DNA of 64,000 nucleotides, taken from NCBI GenBank assembly GCA_964035545.1, contig OZ037771.1, forward strand, positions 1,674,001 to 1,738,000, given 5' to 3'. A model generated the notes under the pieces. It did no database searches and had not been told where the DNA came from. It saw nothing but the letters and a program-made list of their open reading frames with translations. Both the position numbers and the translations under genes were made by a program. Source of the DNA: Bugula neritina. Its lineage: Eukaryota > Bryozoa > Gymnolaemata > Cheilostomatida > Bugulidae. Numbering within the stretch: the first letter of the stretch is position 1; the number at the start of each line of letters is the position of its first letter. Below are positions 1 through 14,914 of the stretch, one piece after another.

Positions 1-3665
<3,665 letters not shown>

Positions 3666-4934
3666 TTCCTAAATAAACTGTTGTAAGCTGGTAAAGTGTA
3701 ATGTATGCAAATTGCTTCAAATGTGGCAGTTGCCTGCAGAAGGCTGTTTATATTGTTGAATTAAATGTCATGTTTTCAAGTGTAGATTAATAGATGCGGG
3801 GGGAGGGGGGCACAATTACCATAACTGAGCACACTTATGCCTGTGATATTGAACATATAGCATAGACACAGTCTATTATATATAGGTGTAGTATTACGTG
3901 GGTACGCAGTAGTTTTTGCATATTTAGGAAGAGCTACATAATGTGTCTATAGAGCCAAGGGCTGCAGGTCAATATATTTGACTAGAAAATGAATATTTTA
4001 AATTTTCATGAATATTCAAGTACGACTTAAGTTTCTGATTTGGATTCAGCTATTTAATAATCGATTTAATTAAAATAAAAATGGAATAGATATATGGTTC
4101 TATAAAAAGTTTTATATACACTTTAGGCACATATACATCTAAACACACACTTATTATGTTAGTAATGCTGCTGTTACATGGGTACAAAGTCAAATTATGC
4201 ACTACACTGCATATATCCAATACCAAAATCTTGTAAACTCTTATTTTTTGCTCTCAAGAAAACCTAAGCTGTTGTCAAAATTCGAACAGTGTTTAATTCT
4301 TTACTGACAGTAACCAAGGAAGATAATTCCATCAGTGATGAGATATTACTGGTTATTATTCTAAATAGTAATCAAGTATAATTGAAAGTAGTTGGACTGT
4401 AAAACAGTTTATACATCTTGTCTGAAAATTTCAATCAGGTGAAAAAGTGATGCTAATTGCCAATAAAGATTTAAGACTTGCAGCCCAAGTTTTGGGTAGT
4501 TTTATTGAGGCATAAGATACACTAAACATAGGTAAATAAATACATATAAATTATGGGTAGAATCAGATTTGCTGCCCATAAAAAGCAGTAAACCACAAAA
4601 AAATTACATAATTAAAATAAAGGTATTAAAATACTATACTGAGCAATAAATTGAATCAGAAAATGAAGCTACTGATGAGAATAACCAGAATATTATAATG
4701 GAGAAAGTTGAAAACTTGAAAAACTATTTGGAGCCTTAGTTACCAGAAATGAGAATAAAATATTCAAACCTTATCTACAGCCGTTAGCACACTTGAAGGT
4801 TAGTAACCCAAGGTCAAGGTCTCCAATATTTTGTGAAAAATATAATGCAATGCAATCAAAAGCTGGAATATACAATTGTAGGGTTTGTTTTTTAAAATTA
4901 CTGCTAAATCCTAAGACAGTTGATGAATCACAGG
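3666..4934. other. Intergenic, pentraxin to EPSTI1-like
   Basis: AT-rich spacer between two minus-strand genes. It must contain the pentraxin promoter and the EPSTI1-like 3' UTR. A short G-rich patch sits near 3797-3810. No convincing exon or RNA gene was seen. Confidence 0.6.
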
Positions 4935-6552
4935 CTATTTATAGCCAGTCAGTCTGTCAAGAAAATCATTGTTTTTAATTCTCATATCACGTTGGAGTTG
5001 TCTTTCTCTTTCCCTTTCCTTAGACTGAAGAACTTCAGCTTTCTGTCTCTGTACAGACTTGCGTCTCTCGATCTCTGGATCCTCCATGCGTGCCGTCTGC
5101 GTCTTCAACGACACGGGCTTCTCCAAATACAAAATACACTTTCGGTGAGCAAAAATGGCGGTTGGTTATGTAACTCGAAAGCTCATACACATCGGCTATA
5201 GGGTTGTACAGGCCTTTTATGGGTAAATGCTTTACATATTAGATAACAGAACATCTTATTACACAGTAACATGTAATATATATCACAACAACATATTATG
5301 ATATATAATATAAAACTTAAAATAGCAAATTACCACATAATGCAGCAACATAGCGTATTACACGCGTAGAGTAACATATATCATGTAGCAGCATATTGTC
5401 ATATCTAGGAATATAGAAGAGACATATATCATATGACTGTTTAAGGAATTTACTTTTTTAGCAATAGCACCAGCGTTGCGAGGTATAGACCAGTTCTGTG
5501 CTGAAGTTGAAGGGCCAGAGGCTACAGTGCGGCCATGGAACCTTGATGGTTGAGAATAGGAAGGTGGGTGGGAGTCAAAGCTTTCCCACTCTGAATAATC
5601 ATTAGCCCGACCTAAAAGAAGATATAGAAGCAGCTGCAGTTACAACTGAACAAAACATCTGATGGAAAACAACTTCAGCTTCTCATAAAAATACTAACAG
5701 AGAAACAATGCAGTTGATTTTTGTAGAAAGTAAGTTTTTTGCAAATATAACGGACGACATATTTCTTGAACAGCCTCAATAGTAAAAATAGTTTTCCCAA
5801 GTTTAGAGACTAAATAATGTATAGTATTCAACTCAACCTAGTGCATGTAACACCTTCAATACTACAGCAGTTTACATAGCCAGGTGGGGTGATAACAAAC
5901 CGACAGATGAAGTTGTGGTGGTGTAGCCAACCTCCCGTCTTCTCTGTTTATACTGTTCATAGGATCTCGTCTCAGCCTCTGCCACTAAAAGTTACAATAG
6001 AGCCGGTAAAAAGTAGACAGAAACATAAAAACCTTTCAAATAAAATACTAACTTATATATTCAATTTCTACCCTTATTAGGTTAATATTAAATTAGTATA
6101 TAAACAGCAGAATGTTCCTAACGTAACTTTTATTGTAGCATCAACAACTGGATCTACTTTCCAACTCACCTCTTTGTATCTTGTTTCTTTTAGCAGGATT
6201 TGGAGCTTTAACAGAATAGCCTCCCTGACTAAATAATACATCACAGAAAACTTTGAGGTTCTAAGTTTCTTGACAGGCTGTAGTTTAAATCAAAATATGT
6301 AACCACTTTTAACTTTTATCAACAAGTATACATATCAGTAAAATTAATTATAAAATAATACAAACATATATGCTTTTAAAAATTTGAATCCATATTTTTA
6401 CAGACTGACTATTCTAGCTTTCTCTCTGTAGGTTGCTGCTTCTGCTGACTTTGCTGTTGTGCTGCTGTTCCTTGCTGTTGGTACGGTGCTCTAATGTCGT
6501 TGTTAGTTACTTGCCTTTGAGGTCGAACAGGATTAGCTCTAGCAAAACTCAT
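4935..6552 (-). CDS. EPSTI1: EPSTI1-like protein
   Basis: Exons: 6410-6552, 6170-6228, 5901-5984, 5454-5611, 4935-5138; phases agree and give 215 aa. The product resembles epithelial-stromal interaction protein 1: near residue 50 the block YSVKAPNPAKRNKIQR-VAEAE corresponds to the vertebrate N-terminal motif YTLIAPN..RRNEIQR-IAEQE, and the C-terminus NNDFLDRLTGYK corresponds to NNAFLDRLQGK. Between them are a Gln-rich N-terminus (residues 25-43), a Ser/Pro-rich low-complexity region, and a charged, probably helical segment (residues about 155-210). It is shorter than human EPSTI1 (about 300-400 aa), the missing part being mainly central coiled coil. Vertebrate EPSTI1 is interferon-inducible and linked to epithelial invasion and macrophage state; its biochemical role is poorly known, so no function is assigned here. 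First ATG of the open frame used; the first donor is GTCAGT, which is non-optimal. Confidence 0.72.
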
Positions 6553-7600
6553 ATTTCTTAATCACTCTAAGTTTGCATTACCTGCAAGAACAAGTTTGTA
6601 AACAACCACCAGTATTACCAATACAGCATTACTAATAGAAATAATGAACATCATCAGCAATATTAATATCAATGTGAATATAATTACAATAAAGCAGTTT
6701 TGTTTTAATTTTACAAAATTTTTAACCATGACAAGTTATTAACAAACATCAAATTGAACGAATGATTGCAAAAACAAATCATTTTTTGGTAAATTTAATT
6801 TGATTATAATCCCAATATATTATTATCTCTATTTTTAAAACAGAAGTTAACTTCATGTGGAGTCATAATGATAATCGCAACTGTAGGAACTGATGCCGCA
6901 TCAACTTCTTATATTATCGTCAATTATATTAAAAAGCAAATTCAAAATCATTCAACAATAAACAACCATCTTACTTATATTCAATCTGACTCAGTGTCTG
7001 CATGTAATAGTTTCCCAAAAAGCCACAATTAATCAATCTAATAATTACTTCAACCTATCGTTTGTTTGGGAATCCCCTTGGTTAACGGATACAGAAATGT
7101 AGTAACATTATTCTGTCCCGCAATAATGTTGAAAAGAAAATTTGAAAAACGAGAAAAGATAACTCCATTTTTGAGACTTGAACTTCCAATAAAGTAAGCC
7201 ATCATTCGCAATTTTCTCAATCATCCAATAAATTGCCAGAATAAAAAGTATTCGAAGGGAAAATCTTATTCAAAGGTCCAAATAGTGCTGCTTGTTCAAG
7301 TTGATAGAACTGAAACTATAATATTTCCTAAACACTGTTCTGAATTTTATTGTTCTTATAAGACTGTTGTTTTAATGCAGAGTATAAAGCGTTGTTTTGA
7401 AAACCAGTATTTAAAAATATTGGCAGAAACAAGCACAACTATCTTTCTGATGAGGGTTACAATAAAGTTTAACTGTGAATTATCAAATAATTTTATTTAC
7501 CCAAACAGGTAAAACTGTTGTTATATTTAAACAATATTAAAGCATAAATTATCCACATGAAAGATATTTTTGAAAAACTTTATGATTCACTGAGAAAAAT
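6553..7600. other. Intergenic, EPSTI1-like to CLPB 3' end
   Basis: AT-rich. It likely holds the EPSTI1-like promoter and 5' leader (an AG-GTAATG junction near 6583 may be a leader splice site) and the CLPB 3' UTR; a minus-strand AATAAA lies at 7492-7497. An open plus frame at 7285-7512 has no recognisable features and is not called. Confidence 0.55.
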
Positions 7601-10600
7601 TCAGCTGGCTTCTAGCCTGAACAGCTCCTCAAACTCAGCAAAGCGAATATCTAAATACTCTTTGGTGTTGAGAGGAGATATTCTACACAGTCTAATTCGC
7701 TGATCTTTCATGTGTTTGATGCAATCATCCCCTAAAAATAAACACAAAAACTTAACATGAAATGTGTAGAAGGTTGCGCCTGTTCTCATCATCACATAAT
7801 CCCTAAAACTATATAAAGGAGCCCTGGTTACAGTTTGTCACTTTCACCAGCTAATCTACATGCAGTATCTTTGTAGCTGTCAGACAATATGACACTGGCC
7901 ACTGTCAGAGAGAAAATGACCTACTCAACAGTAAACAAACATATTGATTTATTGTGAACTTGGCAGGCTTGAAAAAGAGTAAAACTTTGCCACGACTGAG
8001 GCAATAGAATTGACTATTTTCTGAGAAATATTATATCGTGTGTATATAATAAATATGAGGAATATATAATATGTATACAATAAAAATGAAAAATATATCA
8101 TATGTGCACCATATAGATGAGATGTATATATCATGTGTATACAATATATAATACAGATATAATATATATAATAGAGATATAATATATAATAGAGATGGAG
8201 AAGAGAAAACAGGAAATGCTGTACCCAAATCTGGATGAAGCTCTAAGTGAAGAAATTCCCCTGGTCTACATAACCCTTTATCAAACGCTGTCGACAGCCT
8301 GTTGACAACTTTCCGATCAATCTATCAATTGTAAAGAAACATTCACTCTACAGAGTCTCAGTAATGCAGGAGTTGATCCTAATCTGTACCCTGGTCTGTT
8401 TTTACAGATTGATATCGTGTAAACTAATACAAGGTAAATATATTATTGTTATCAAATACAAAAATATGATGTTATAATATACATTAATATAATATATACA
8501 ATAAATAATATATTAATATAATATATACTAATACAATATATACTGATATAATATACACTAATATAACATATAATAATATATACTGATAATATATATAATG
8601 ATGTAATACTGCAATGTCACATACAAAACACACAGCTAGTCTGTAGGTAGTCTGTCTGTTTGTCCACAGCAGAATAATTTAATAAACAGGTAAACCGAAA
8701 AGATACCTCGTGTCGCATATGTCTGGCGCCATATGATTGGTTGAAGGTTTTCAGTAGAAAGTCGTAGAGAGAGGAGTCCCAGGTCAAGGTTATTCCGTGA
8801 TTCTTAGCTGCGAGAGAGCGAACTTGACATAGCTGAGTTTCTATGAGTTTTCTTTGTTCAGCCTTAGAGAATGGAAGGAATATAGCAAGTTCATTGATCC
8901 TTCCCAGTAATTCGTCTCTTTTAAAGGCTTTCTACAGCATAAATAACATGAAACTACAGTATACATCACATACTACAGTATACACTACATAGTACAGTAT
9001 ACACTACATACTACAGTATACACTACATAGTACAGTATACATTACATACTACAGTATACACTACATAGTACAGTATACACTACATACTATACAGTATACA
9101 CTACATACCACACTACATACTACAGTATACACCACATACTACAGTATACACAACATACTACAGTACACACTACATACTACAGGATACACTACATACTACA
9201 GGATACACTACATACTACAGTATACACTACATGCTATACAGTATACACTACACACTACAGTATACACAACATACTACAGTATACACTACATACCACAGTA
9301 TACACTACATACTACAGTATACACTACATACTACAGTATACACTATATGCTATACAGTATACACTACATACTACAGTATACACTACATGCTACAGTATAC
9401 ATTATACACTACAGTATACACTACATGCTATACAGTATACACTACATAGTACATACTACATATTTACCCTCAAAGGTCCGTGAAGAAGCCGAGACTTGAA
9501 GTAATGCACATAATCTTGCATCCGGTTGTTGTTGCCACTTTCAATAGACTGAGGACTGAAGAATTTTCTGAGCCCGTCTCCAAAGTCTTTGATCTGGTCT
9601 ATGGCTAAGTTGGCAGTGAGAACAAACACAGCCTCAGGACAGTCTATACTCTTACCGGAACCGCTGGTTAACCGCCCCTCATCAAATAGCTAGAAAAGTA
9701 AAGACCACAGGCTAAGCAAAAACTCAATCTAAATTTTCTGTTTATTAAAAAGCATACAATTTTTACGATAATTCAAATATAAATGTGAGAAAACATAATA
9801 AAAACATGAATTCTTAATACAAAGTATGTTAGAATATATTTTCATAGCTTATAAACAAAGTAATTAGAATGAGAAAAATAAATATTTCTTATGGGACTTT
9901 CAAAGACTATTTTATAAAAGTCCAGTTAGACTTCAGCTTGGTTTTACCTTGCCAAGAACATAATAATAGTAGAATACCTGCAACAGAGTGGTAAGCACGT
10001 TAGGGTGGGCCTTATCCGCCTCATCAAACAGCACCACAGCTTTAGGATTCTTGGCTAGGAGAGAAATTAGCTGACCGTCACCTGATTCGCTGTAACCTAC
10101 ATAGCCCGGTGGAGACCCAATAAACTTGGCAGCCTGTAACAATAGACTGTAATAATAACTACATACACCAAGTCTACTATCTTGTAGACCACAGGCTAAC
10201 CACATGCATATAATATCTCATTAAAAATACTATTTCTAATATTCTACACAATAAATTCTAAAATGTATATCAAAAATAAATTAAAAACAAATAATTTTTC
10301 ATAATACAAATCTTTATCTTTACTAACTCTAATATCAAAACTTGTTTTATTATTCTAAGAGCAGCTGAGTTTCTTCAAATGAAGTTTGCAAAAGATAGGG
10401 AGATGTTTAGCAGTCAGACTGGCCAATGAAATACCTCGTGTTCCGTCTGGTACTCCGACAGATTCACGTGAACAAAGCTAGTCTTAGAATTACCCCGCAG
10501 GTACTGGGCAAGACGCTTTGCCATTTCTGTTTTACCTGCAGAAATAATGCACAGATTAAGGCAAACTGATTTAAAAAAAAGTAATGGTAGAGCTAAGAGT

Positions 10601-13600
10601 TGCAAACATAAAAGTCTAGCAAGTTTTCCTTATGCAGTTTACAAGTTTTACAATGATCACTCATAAGAAATCACCTAATCCAGTAGCTCCAACAAACAGA
10701 AGCACCATCGGGTGTTTACAATTGGTCCATCCCATCTCCAGACGATTCACAACTGCAAACACATGTGTGACACTTCAACACTATTGAGTTACTAGACATT
10801 TACTAAACGACATAAGCACAGAAGTAGAAGTGTGTTAATATTATTATAAGTACGAGCAAAATTGATGATTAAATAAGTAGTATAAAAATGAGGAAAATAC
10901 TTATAATATTAGTAAAAGAGACAATTAATAGAAGTGACTGTCAAAGCTTTGTAAACCAGTTAGTTTATCTAGTTACAGAAGGAAACAACTCCCTATTGAC
11001 TGTCTCACCGCTGGATACTTGCTCTATGGCTAATTTCTGTCCAACCAGCTCTGTGGTCAAAACCTCTTTCAGATTTATATTCCTAAATACTTCAGAGTTT
11101 CTCTTTTTCTTCCTCTGAAAACAACGAATAATTTATCCAAGTATTCCATAAAGCATATAACCGATAATTAATAAGCAATAAAAGATGTCTTCGTGTAGCT
11201 TAAAGCTAGAGGTAAATGTCAAGGACACAACGTAAAAAGTCAGAGCTACGGGTTATTTAAACAAGCTGCCTTTACCTCAGCCTCCAGGGTCAATATTTGT
11301 GCCTTAGACTTGTCACTTCCCAGTTCAGCAGCCGTATAGCCTTTGCCATTCTTTAGTGACCCATCAACACCTTAATAGTAGAATCAGTAAACAGCATAGC
11401 ATTTAGTAATGTTTAAGAGTCATCCTCTCTACAAGCTCAACAAATAGCTACTCAAATGTAGTGTTTGATTCATCAAAACTTTGAGTTGCAGAAAAACTAA
11501 CTTAACATCAAAATTCTAAAATAATTATCAAGAGCTTGTTGTTAGCAGCAGACCCATTATTAGCTGACAAATTTGTTTTTCTCCTTATTTTCTTTTAGCA
11601 AAAAGTCTCTGTTTTTTCAAATATGAAAATGTTAAAAACATTATTGCAAGTACACAGTATACATATGTTTGATTAAAAATATTGTCTATCATATCATACT
11701 GTGTAAAAGATGACAGACAGGTGGGCCTACTTTTAATGGAAATATTAGCAATTAAATTAAAAAAGTGAAAATAAACTGTTAAACTGCCTTGTGGGACATA
11801 GACTGCATTGCTGGAGAGAAAATGCATTGTGGGACATTCACCATATTAATAGAGAAAATGCATAGTGGGACATCTACCGTATTGATAGAGGAGAGAAATT
11901 AAAGAATGGTGATTCATGAGGGAAGCATAATGGAGGGCAGAACATCCGGCGAATGAGACCTCTTCATCTAAGTCATCACTGAACTCGAGCTTCCTGGCAG
12001 CCATTGCTGTAAACAGAATCAGTACGATGCCTTAAAAATAGACAATAAATATTTATTAAAAATAAGTATTTCAGAATTAGATAAAGATTAAATTGTAATT
12101 TATACATAAAAGTAGACACGTGAGATAAATGATAGTTCATAAAGCAAACATTACTAATAAAAATGTTCAAATTTAACAATGCGGAAACATAAGAATAGGT
12201 AATAGGAGAGTGCGCAAAGAGAGCAGTTTGAGGAGTATGTTGTGATTGTGGCCAAAAGAATATATAAGACTATGAATGACCTATATAAGACTATGAATGA
12301 CCTATATAAGATTATGAATGACCTATATAAGACTATGAATGACCTATGTAAGACTATGAATGACCTATGTAAGACTATGAATGACCTATATAAGACTATG
12401 AATGACCTATATAAGACTATGAATGACCTATATAAGACTATGAATGACCTATATAAGATTATGAATGACCTATATAAGACTATTAATGACCTATGTAAGA
12501 CTATGAATGACCTATATAAGACTATGAATGACCTAAATGACAGAAGTTGAGTCTCACATTTAATGCTGTTGGAGATGTTAAAGATTTTGTTTTCATTTTT
12601 CTTCAGAACAGGGTTGTAGTCATCCTGGATGTTAGGATCAGCTCCTGCTTCCAGGAGTAATTCCACAGCTCTGTGAGGCAGAGGGAAGATAAATCCCAAT
12701 GAGATGTGTGCAGGAGATGAGATGAGTCAGAATATGTAGAAAGGTCAATATCAGTGAGCAGTTATGATAGAACTTATATTCAGAAGATATGACAGATTAG
12801 ATTAGAAAGTAAAGTGGGGGTGTATCAGCTATAGATAGACTGCAGACCAAGCATACAATATATTAATGTAGGAAGTGCGAGAGAAAACACTAGTCCTGTG
12901 TAATACTTACGGCACATGCCCATTAACTACTGCAGTCATGAGAGCAGTCCAGCCATATTTACATTTCTTATCCAGCTCTTGACCTTTGGCTATGTAACTG
13001 CAAACAAAGATTACAAAGTGTAAAAATTATAAAGTAGAAAAATGAACTACTAAATTAGCGAGAAAATCATAAGTCTATTTTTACCTGACATATATTTAAT
13101 CACTTGAATGTACTGCTATGAAGAGAAAATAAATTCACACAAAAAGATTAATATTTTAAAATTTTGATTACATGTTTTGTTTAGACAAACTAAACCTTAA
13201 AATATGATTTAATGTGAGAACAAATATAATTAATCTGCGTTACCTTTCAATGGCCCTTACATCACCAATCTTACAGGCTGTCAAAAACGCATCACCTACA
13301 AATATAGTGAATTTAAATTAACTAAATTAGATTAAATAAAAAGCAAAATTTAAATAATTTCAACTACTTATGGATGAGAGCTTTCATTAACCATCAGTTA
13401 ATTGTTTCTTGCCGTTGTAACATTATATTGTTCTACAAACAAAGAAAAATAAAAGGTGATCAAATACAAAATTTATGTTTTTGGAATTCCCAGCGTTAGT
13501 CAGACACAGGACGAGTGAAATCATACCATGAGTTGCTTCTTCATAGAGATAAAAATCCTTTTGTCGAGCGTGGCAAGTCCAATTCGACTTAAAGAAAACT

Positions 13601-14105
13601 TTATAGGCCAAGTAAACACCAGCTGCAGTAAATATGATTAACATAGCTTGATGAAACCAGCTTTTCCTACACGGCATAAGCACCTACAATAATATAAAAA
13701 GACAACTTCACAAATGCTACAGTTTTTGTACTGAATCACCATTTGCTTAACTGAGTGATACTGTGGCCTAGGCTATTTAATTACATGAAAGTTACCGAGC
13801 AATGACTAAACAAGTTTTAAAAATTTACTCACATTGTCGACCTGTACGAATTTCAGTTGTTCGTTCCTCAAAACTTGACTGTTTTTATGCTTTTCAGTTG
13901 GAAAGTCACAACCAGCATTACTGCTTGTTGCCATAGAGTAAAGTTTTAAACTTTCTTCAAGTTTACTATTTTTAATTTGATGAATGTTACCATCTTTAAT
14001 ATTTAATTTTATAGCTGTTACCAAGTTCAATGGGAACCATTTTAACTGACCAGCAGTTCGAACATGAGCTTGACAGATATTTTTGATTGAATTAATTTTT
14101 TTCAT
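7601..14105 (-). CDS. CLPB: Mitochondrial AAA+ disaggregase with ankyrin repeats (CLPB/Skd3)
   Basis: Fifteen exons: 13833-14105, 13527-13683, 13244-13295, 12911-12997, 12558-12670, 11878-12006, 11276-11370, 11009-11114, 10675-10752, 10435-10535, 9978-10133, 9468-9689, 8707-8931, 8225-8321, 7601-7731. All phases agree, giving 673 aa, close to human CLPB. Residues 1-91 are basic and Asp-poor, as in a mitochondrial presequence; residues 104-120 ([17 protein letters not shown]) are a hydrophobic segment like the one processed in human CLPB. Ankyrin repeats follow (about 144-300: [38 protein letters not shown]). The single AAA+ module has Walker A GATGLGKTE (359-367), pore loop GYVG (408-411), Walker B VVLFDEAD (430-437), sensor-1 TAN (474-476) and a C-terminal D2-small domain (GARHMRHE...). 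The family refolds aggregated proteins in the intermembrane space using ATP. Head to head with SPATA18. Confidence 0.95.
8947..9457. repeat. Tandem repeat, about 19-20 bp units (CLPB intron)
   Basis: Roughly 26 degenerate copies of TACAGTATACACTACATAC, each containing the palindrome GTATAC. The array fills the intron between CLPB exons 8707-8931 and 9468-9689 almost to the splice site. It is non-coding; the reading frame through it is an artefact. Confidence 0.95.
12261..12533. repeat. 21-bp minisatellite in CLPB intron 5
   Basis: About 13 head-to-tail copies of TATATAAGACTATGAATGACC with few substitutions (TATATAAG/TATGTAAG, GACTAT/GATTAT). The unit length is a multiple of 3 and contains no stop in one frame on each strand, so it is open on both strands (plus: heptad DLYKTMN; minus: heptad RSFIVLY). 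It lies between CLPB exons 11878-12006 and 12558-12670. Confidence 0.97.
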
Positions 14106-14914
14106 CTTTTATTTTTAGAAGCTTGAATTTCAGTTTGAATTTGATTATCTCAACTTCAAAGTGCATTGAACAGTATGAGTAGCAATGCAAGTGTTGGTAT
14201 GAGTATGATAAGGAAGATGGCACTTCAATCTAAATATTGGCAGAACCAAAAAATTGAGTAAAAATTGAATTTGATAGTGATTGAAACATCCAGGCTCGGT
14301 TAACCGTTATGCACGCAAAGAATAAATTCAACGATACTGATTGATCACTCAACGATTGATGATAGTCATTATCATAACGTCAAACTTAATGTGACCATTA
14401 CTGTGAGTCAGAGTGAGAGTGTCACTGTGAGTGTGAGTGCGGGTGTCAAACACAGTGTAAGTGTAAGATTCGTAATTCCAATTTGAGCTTCTGTTGGTTT
14501 GAGTTAGGTTTGATAGTAATTGTTATTTGTCAGTTTTTGTAAACCAGCCAGCAATTTTAGCATGATCAATATGAGTTTATAAGTTACTCAACGCGAGTTT
14601 GAGAAGACCAGCTTCTGTGTAGATTTTCATTGCTCAAATTTTGTTAAAAAATATCATAATCATAGCTTGAAAACTACTAATCAGCGAAAACATTGTTATT
14701 TGATATGTTAGAAAACAGTGTGAATGTAGAAAACAAATTCTTTATTCAGTCTAGAGGCTATTTTAAAATGACCTTGACCCAAGATATTGAACATAAAACG
14801 TCATACATTTTTCATCAAATCAAACTCGCACGTACTTTAACGAGGTTTCTAGTTTGTAACTCATTGGGCTCTAAACAACCCTTACGAACACAAGTATAGA
14901 TCTCGGCATCTAAC
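14106..14914. promoter_or_regulatory. Bidirectional promoter interval, CLPB / SPATA18
   Basis: 809 bp separate the two start codons, which point away from each other. The interval must hold both 5' UTRs and core promoters. A GTGAGT-rich degenerate simple sequence lies at about 14400-14468. A 68-codon open frame at 14693-14899 has no recognisable features. Promoter function is inferred from position only. Confidence 0.6.

Noticed and set aside
6170-6228. EPSTI1-like exon 2 read as REAILLKLQILLKETRYK
   Set aside because: An attractive helix, but the frame does not keep phase with the donor AAAGAG|GTGAGT; the YSVKAPNPAKRN frame does and matches the family.
12242-12550. Plus-strand 102-codon frame of LYKTMND repeats; also a CRISPR-like look
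   Set aside because: Head-to-tail 21-bp minisatellite without spacers inside a CLPB intron; animal DNA.
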